Notes under the pieces: generated by a model | Seen by the model: only the letters and a program-made list of their open reading frames with translations | Told to the model about the DNA's origin: nothing | Databases searched by the model: none | DNA from: CAIKMD01 sp036490955 | GTDB taxonomy: Bacteria; Pseudomonadota; Alphaproteobacteria; ATCC43930; CGMCC-115725 | Reading direction: 5' to 3' | NCBI GenBank assembly: GCA_036490955.1 | Contig: DASXCX010000070.1 | Span: forward strand, 1 to 9,021 | DNA length: 9,021 nt | Position numbers and translations under genes: made by a program | Part shown: in pieces, positions 5,190-9,021 of the stretch | Layout: every line of letters starts with the position of its first letter | Numbering within the stretch: the first letter of the stretch is position 1

Positions 5190-6191
5190 ATGCGGATGAA
5201 GCTTGTCTGGGGAATGTTGCTTCTTGCCGCATGCTTGTGCCTCTCGCCAAGCGCGAATGCCGAAGCCATCAAGATCGGCTCGACCAAAATAGCATCCGGC
5301 GGGCCAGTCTTCATCGCGATCGATAAAGGCTATTTCGCCGAAGAAGGCCTCGACGCACAGATGGTGTTCTTCGCCGCCTCGCTCCCGGTGGCGGTGGCAA
5401 CCGTCTCGGGCGATATCGATTTCGGCTCGGCCGGACTCACGGCGGCGCTCTATCAGCTTGGCGGCCAGGGCCAGCTTCGCATCATCGCCGCCAACGCGCG
5501 CGACGCTGCCGGCTTTCCCCTTTACGCCTTCATCGTATCGAATAAAGCCTATGAGGCCGGGCTCAAATCCTACGGCGATGTCGCCGGCAAGTCGGTCGCG
5601 CTCGGCGAAGTCGGCGCGCCGGCGCACTATACCCTGTCGCTGATCACCGCAAAGCACGGCGTCGATCTGAAAAGCGTGCGCGTGCTGCCGATGCAGGCAA
5701 TCGTCAACGTGATATCGGCCGTCACCGGCGCGCAAGCCGATGGCGGGATTACCCCCGCTTCGGCCGTGCTGCCGGCGATTCAGAAAGGCGATGTGAAACT
5801 TCTGGGCTATCCTGGCGACGAGGTGCCGACGCAAGGCGGCGCCATGGTCATCGCCACGAAGACCGCCGATGAACGTGGCGATCTGGTACGGCGTTATCTG
5901 CGCGCATTGCGCAAGGGCGCGCGCGACTATCACGACGCTTTCATCGGCCCCGACGAGAAGCCGCGCAGGGGTCCGACGGCGCCGGAAATTCTCGCCATCA
6001 TCGCGAAGTATACGCAGCAACCGGTGACGCAGATCGAGCCCGCCCTCGCCTATGTCGATGCCGATGCGCGGCTCGATGTGAAGGACGTGCTGCACCAGAT
6101 CGCCTGGTACAAATCCGAAGGCATGATCAAAGGCGAGGTCGACGGCGATAAGATCATCGACAAGCGCTACGTCGTGCCACTGACCGAATAG
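5190..6191 (+). CDS. NMT1/THI5-type periplasmic substrate-binding protein (SsuA/TauA/ThiY-like)
   Basis: The 333-residue exported protein resembles binding proteins of ABC importers for sulfonates, nitrate, pyrimidine precursors and similar small organics. The early motif IKIGSTKIASGGPVFIAIDK (27-46), followed by GYFAEEGLDAQ, is the classic opening of the family. SGDIDFGSAGLTAAL (73-87) follows, then a DVAGKSVALGEVGAP hinge region (130-144) and GGITPASAVLPAI (185-197). The signal region (1-24) ends in ANA|EA; an internal LLAAC (11-15) also fits a lipobox, so it may instead be a lipoprotein anchored at Cys15. The start is ATG 5190, with GGGGAAAGG just upstream; ATG 5196 is an alternative. An in-frame TTG at 5151 is rejected because it lies before a non-conserved basic stretch. 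No permease or ATPase gene is nearby. It converges on the large minus-strand gene 22 bp away. Ligand unknown. Confidence 0.88.
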   Translation: MRMKLVWGMLLLAACLCLSPSANAEAIKIGSTKIASGGPVFIAIDKGYFAEEGLDAQMVFFAASLPVAVATVSGDIDFGSAGLTAALYQLGGQGQLRIIAANARDAAGFPLYAFIVSNKAYEAGLKSYGDVAGKSVALGEVGAPAHYTLSLITAKHGVDLKSVRVLPMQAIVNVISAVTGAQADGGITPASAVLPAIQKGDVKLLGYPGDEVPTQGGAMVIATKTADERGDLVRRYLRALRKGARDYHDAFIGPDEKPRRGPTAPEILAIIAKYTQQPVTQIEPALAYVDADARLDVKDVLHQIAWYKSEGMIKGEVDGDKIIDKRYVVPLTE

Positions 6192-6213
6192 CGGCGGGCA
6201 GCACAAGGAAACC

Positions 6214-9021
6214 TTAATTCACCGCGGCGTTGAGACCGTTGCTGGCGAGACGCTTGCGGTAGGCCGCCATGAAGTTCTGCAAATTGCCGATCTCCGCGAC
6301 GCGCGCGGCCATATCGGCCGCCGTGCCGCCGCCGGCGACCCCCGCATCGGCCTGCTCGGTGATGAGGTTGAAAGCCTGCGCCGTTTGCGTGCCGGCGATG
6401 GCCGGCCCCCAATCCTTGCGCAGCTTGTCGAGCCCGTCCTGGTCGCCGTCGAGCGCCAGCGCCGCGGACCAAGCGAGCAGGACGCGCGAGAGATCGACGC
6501 CGATCGGGCCTTGCGCCGGCGGCGTACCCGCCAGCTCGCCGAAGACCTTGGCCGCGTTGTCCCAATCCTTCTGGCGCCAATAAATATCCGCGAGCAGCCG
6601 CGCCGCATCGACGCTGTTGTCGTTCTTCAGCAACGCCAGAGCGTCCGGAATCTTGTTGAGATCGGTCAGGGCCCGGGCACGCAACTCTTGGCGCTGGCGA
6701 GCGAGGTCGGCCGGAATGTCGTTGCCGACATCGACATCGAGCGCGGCGAGCGCCGCGTCGGGTTGGCGGTTCATGAGCCGGAGCAGCGCGAGCTGGGTGG
6801 CGGCACGCGCCTTGTCGCGTCCGCTCAAATGGTTCTTCACCTGCTCGTCGAGCAGCGCCGTTGCCTGGTCGAGAAGATCGACCGATACCAGCCGATCGAT
6901 CAGCTTGCGCACGATCTCGTCGTGACGCTCGCTCGCGGGTTCGAGATCCTGAAACTGGGTATAAAGCGCGAGCGCCTTGACCGGCGGCACGCCGTCAGCC
7001 TTCTCGCCGAGATAGAGACTGGCGAAGCTGTCGGCCGCTTCCTTGGCGACGTCCTTCGACGCGGGATAGTCCGGGAAATCCACCGCGGCTTCGTGCAGCG
7101 ATTCGATGCCGCCATCGATATCGCCCTCGGCCAGCTGCAGCTCGCCGAGCTGACGCAGCAGCGTGAACTCGAAAGCATCGCCGCGCCACGAAAAGCGCAG
7201 AGCATCGAGCGCGTTGATCGTATCGAGACGGCTTGCCCGTTTATTGTCGTAAAGCGCCATTGCCCGCCCGTAGAGCGCCCGCGCCCGCGCCTTGCGATCG
7301 CCCGACGCCGCAACCTTGACCCATGCCTCGAGCGCCGGCTCGAGCTGGCCGAGCTGCTGCTCGCGCCGGCCGGCGAGATATTCAGCCATCGCATGGTCGC
7401 TGGCGCTGGGCGCGTCCTTGAGCACGGTATCGAGCAGCGGACCGGCGGCAGAGCCGCGATCGGTCTCGATCATCGCTTCGGCCGCAGCCAGCGCGAAGCG
7501 GTCACGCAGCACCTTGGGATAGGTCGAGATGACGCCGATACTATCGGTGAACTCGCGCGCGGCCGTGTTCCAATCCGCCATATCGGCGGCGAGCGCGCCG
7601 CGCCACAGCGCGATCTCTGGCTCTTTGTCGAAGGCCGGGCTGTTGAACTGTTTCTTGGCGCAGTCGCGATCGTCGATGAGATAGCAGGCGGCGCCTTTCA
7701 GCGCTTGAACGCCACGATCGGTCGCGGAGGCCGCATCGTCTTTCTCGATCTGGGTCAGCACGCCGAGCGTCTCGGCGCCGAAAAGATTGGCGAAATAGAA
7801 GCGCGCAAGATCGAGCCGCGGCGTGGTGCGCGCGGCCGACGCCGCATCGGCTGCGGCGCGTTCCAGCTTGGCGCGGCGCGCGATGAAGGTCTCGCTATCG
7901 GGCCCGCGCCAGGCAGCGAAATCGAAAAGGCGATGGAAATCCGCCGGCATGCGGCCGACCAGGCGGTCGTGCTCGTCGGAAAGCGCCAGGCCATGCGGCC
8001 GCGTGATCTCCACGGCGTCGGTATCGGGCCGGACGACAAGATCATCCGTGTTCGGGCGAATGACGATGCCTTGCACGCTTTGGAGCAGGCGAAAATCAAC
8101 GAAGCTGCGCGCGGCATCGATACCGCGGCCGAGTTCGCCGACGGGCACAACGACCAGCGTGTCGCCAAGAACCGGATCTTTAATCGAGAGCGGCGCGACC
8201 GCCTGGTGCACGTGCAGATCGACCGACGGAACCGCGGCGTCGGGCCGTGGATCGACGGTAATTGGCGCGTCGGGTGTCGCCGCGACGCGCTTCAAATCAA
8301 TGATCCAGGAGTTGCCGGCGCGTCGCACGCTGGGATTGAGGCCGTCGGCGACGACGAGACGCAGCGCCGTCCCCGTCCCCGCCGAAACCACATCGATCGC
8401 CGAGAGAACGCCCTGGCTGTGCGCGCGCAGGCTGTCGACATCGAGTTTCGTCGCGGCGGCGAAGACGATCCACAGCGCGCTGCTGCGGCGATAGATTGCC
8501 GCGGCTGTCGGCGACGGCCAATCGAAGCGCAAGCTCGTCTGGTCGGCTTCGGTGATGAGTTGCGGCGCGAGCGTGCCGGCCGCGCTCGTCGTCTGGCTTG
8601 CCGGTGTGGCGGCTTGCGGAGCCGGCACGCTGCTTTCGGCCGGAGCGATGCTCGCGGCGACGGATCCGCCCGCGGCCGGATTGGGCATAGGGTCAACACC
8701 GCCGGGCGGCACAGCGGCAAGTGACGCAGCCTGCGCTTGGGCCTCGAGCGCGGCGAGTTGTTCCGGCTTCGCCTTGTGCCCGGGTATTGCGGCTTTGGCA
8801 CGGGCCATTACGGTCTTCGGCGGCCGGGCTTTGGCGGGCTTGCCCCGGTCGAGCGGCTTAATCGCGGAAGTCAGAATCTGCGGGACGAGATCGATGGCGA
8901 CGATGTTGTTGCCGATGATATCGCTCTTCAGCTCGACCGGATGCGCCAGCTTGAGGGTAATGGTCATACCGTCGGCCGATTGCGACGCGGCTGCGACGTA
9001 ATGATTGAGATTGTAACTGAT
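6214..9021 (-). CDS. Large beta-domain/TPR-like repeat protein, N-terminus cut by the window edge
   Basis: The frame ends at TAA (complement of 6214-6216) and remains open through base 9021, so at least 935 residues are present and the true start lies outside. An internal ATG at 8967 is preceded by in-frame coding-like sequence (ISYNLNHYVAAASQSADG) and is probably not the start. Numbering from that Met: beta-like strands at 1-32; an Ala/Pro/Lys-rich low-complexity linker at 42-135; beta-rich segments at 143-228 (LRFDWPS, ALWIVFAA, LRLVVADG, SWIIDLKR) and 265-325; then, from about 380 to 810, alpha-helical pairs with TPR spacing such as EIALWRGALAADMADWNTAA and LLRQLGELQLAEGDIDGGIE. A proposed AMIN-like character for the beta parts is only a resemblance. 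It has only two cysteines (428, 436). It is probably an envelope or scaffold protein, perhaps for motility given fliOP at the other end. I do not recognise a named family. Confidence 0.75.
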   Translation of the reverse strand: MSYNLNHYVAAASQSADGMTITLKLAHPVELKSDIIGNNIVAIDLVPQILTSAIKPLDRGKPAKARPPKTVMARAKAAIPGHKAKPEQLAALEAQAQAASLAAVPPGGVDPMPNPAAGGSVAASIAPAESSVPAPQAATPASQTTSAAGTLAPQLITEADQTSLRFDWPSPTAAAIYRRSSALWIVFAAATKLDVDSLRAHSQGVLSAIDVVSAGTGTALRLVVADGLNPSVRRAGNSWIIDLKRVAATPDAPITVDPRPDAAVPSVDLHVHQAVAPLSIKDPVLGDTLVVVPVGELGRGIDAARSFVDFRLLQSVQGIVIRPNTDDLVVRPDTDAVEITRPHGLALSDEHDRLVGRMPADFHRLFDFAAWRGPDSETFIARRAKLERAAADAASAARTTPRLDLARFYFANLFGAETLGVLTQIEKDDAASATDRGVQALKGAACYLIDDRDCAKKQFNSPAFDKEPEIALWRGALAADMADWNTAAREFTDSIGVISTYPKVLRDRFALAAAEAMIETDRGSAAGPLLDTVLKDAPSASDHAMAEYLAGRREQQLGQLEPALEAWVKVAASGDRKARARALYGRAMALYDNKRASRLDTINALDALRFSWRGDAFEFTLLRQLGELQLAEGDIDGGIESLHEAAVDFPDYPASKDVAKEAADSFASLYLGEKADGVPPVKALALYTQFQDLEPASERHDEIVRKLIDRLVSVDLLDQATALLDEQVKNHLSGRDKARAATQLALLRLMNRQPDAALAALDVDVGNDIPADLARQRQELRARALTDLNKIPDALALLKNDNSVDAARLLADIYWRQKDWDNAAKVFGELAGTPPAQGPIGVDLSRVLLAWSAALALDGDQDGLDKLRKDWGPAIAGTQTAQAFNLITEQADAGVAGGGTAADMAARVAEIGNLQNFMAAYRKRLASNGLNAAVN

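Noticed and set aside
4989..6206. 405-codon open frame on the minus strand
   Set aside because: It lies opposite the NMT1-type binding protein, which has a clear signal peptide and family motifs. The minus translation is His/Arg/Asp-rich with no recognisable domain.
6385..8724. 779-codon open frame on the + strand, opposite the large minus-strand gene
   Set aside because: It is the antisense shadow of a GC-rich coding region. Its composition is dominated by Arg, and the minus-strand frame has coherent helical-repeat sequence and extends further on both sides.

Overview
This GC-rich window (roughly 60-65 % GC by eye) looks chromosomal and alphaproteobacterial, probably from a soil or root-associated lineage such as Hyphomicrobiales or Rhodospirillales. 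The grounds are the short FlhB-like protein ahead of fliO-fliP, the orphan periplasmic solute-binding proteins, and the TTAAC motifs in the flagellar upstream region. The species cannot be named. I see no tRNA, rRNA, CRISPR array, transposase, integrase or phage gene.

Left block (1-1371, + strand): the end of a flagellar export operon. A 74-residue FlhB C-terminal-domain-like protein (FhlB type), FliO and FliP are joined by two successive ATGA stop/start overlaps, so they are probably translationally coupled. All three belong to the membrane export gate of the flagellar type III apparatus. fliQ, fliR and flhB do not follow; the flagellar run stops at FliP.

Middle block (1372-6213): a small-molecule uptake and metabolism region. 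A minus-strand iron-type/polyamine-type periplasmic binding protein is divergent from a GhrA-like 2-hydroxyacid dehydrogenase, and their 90-bp intergenic region holds a perfect 12-bp inverted repeat. After a pair of inverted palindromic repeats come an alpha/beta hydrolase and a vicinal-oxygen-chelate (VOC) protein, 13 bp apart on the + strand. A ~240-bp spacer with small hairpins and a doubtful 36-codon ORF follows, then an NMT1/THI5-type (SsuA/TauA-like) binding protein. No ABC permease or ATPase is present for either binding protein. The hydrolase, VOC and dehydrogenase fold types suggest breakdown of a small organic compound, but no substrate can be read from the sequence.

Right block (6214-9021, - strand): most of one very large protein with an Ala/Pro-rich linker, beta-rich segments and a long C-terminal helical-repeat (TPR-like) half. 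Its frame stays open through the right edge, so the true N-terminus lies outside the window. Given the flagellar block at the other end it may be a motility or envelope protein, but that is inference.

No clearly new multi-gene system is visible. The most unusual items are the NPTH-less minimal FlhB-like protein coupled to fliO-fliP, the large beta/TPR protein, the 12-bp palindrome between divergent genes, and the atypical active-site motifs in the hydrolase/VOC pair.
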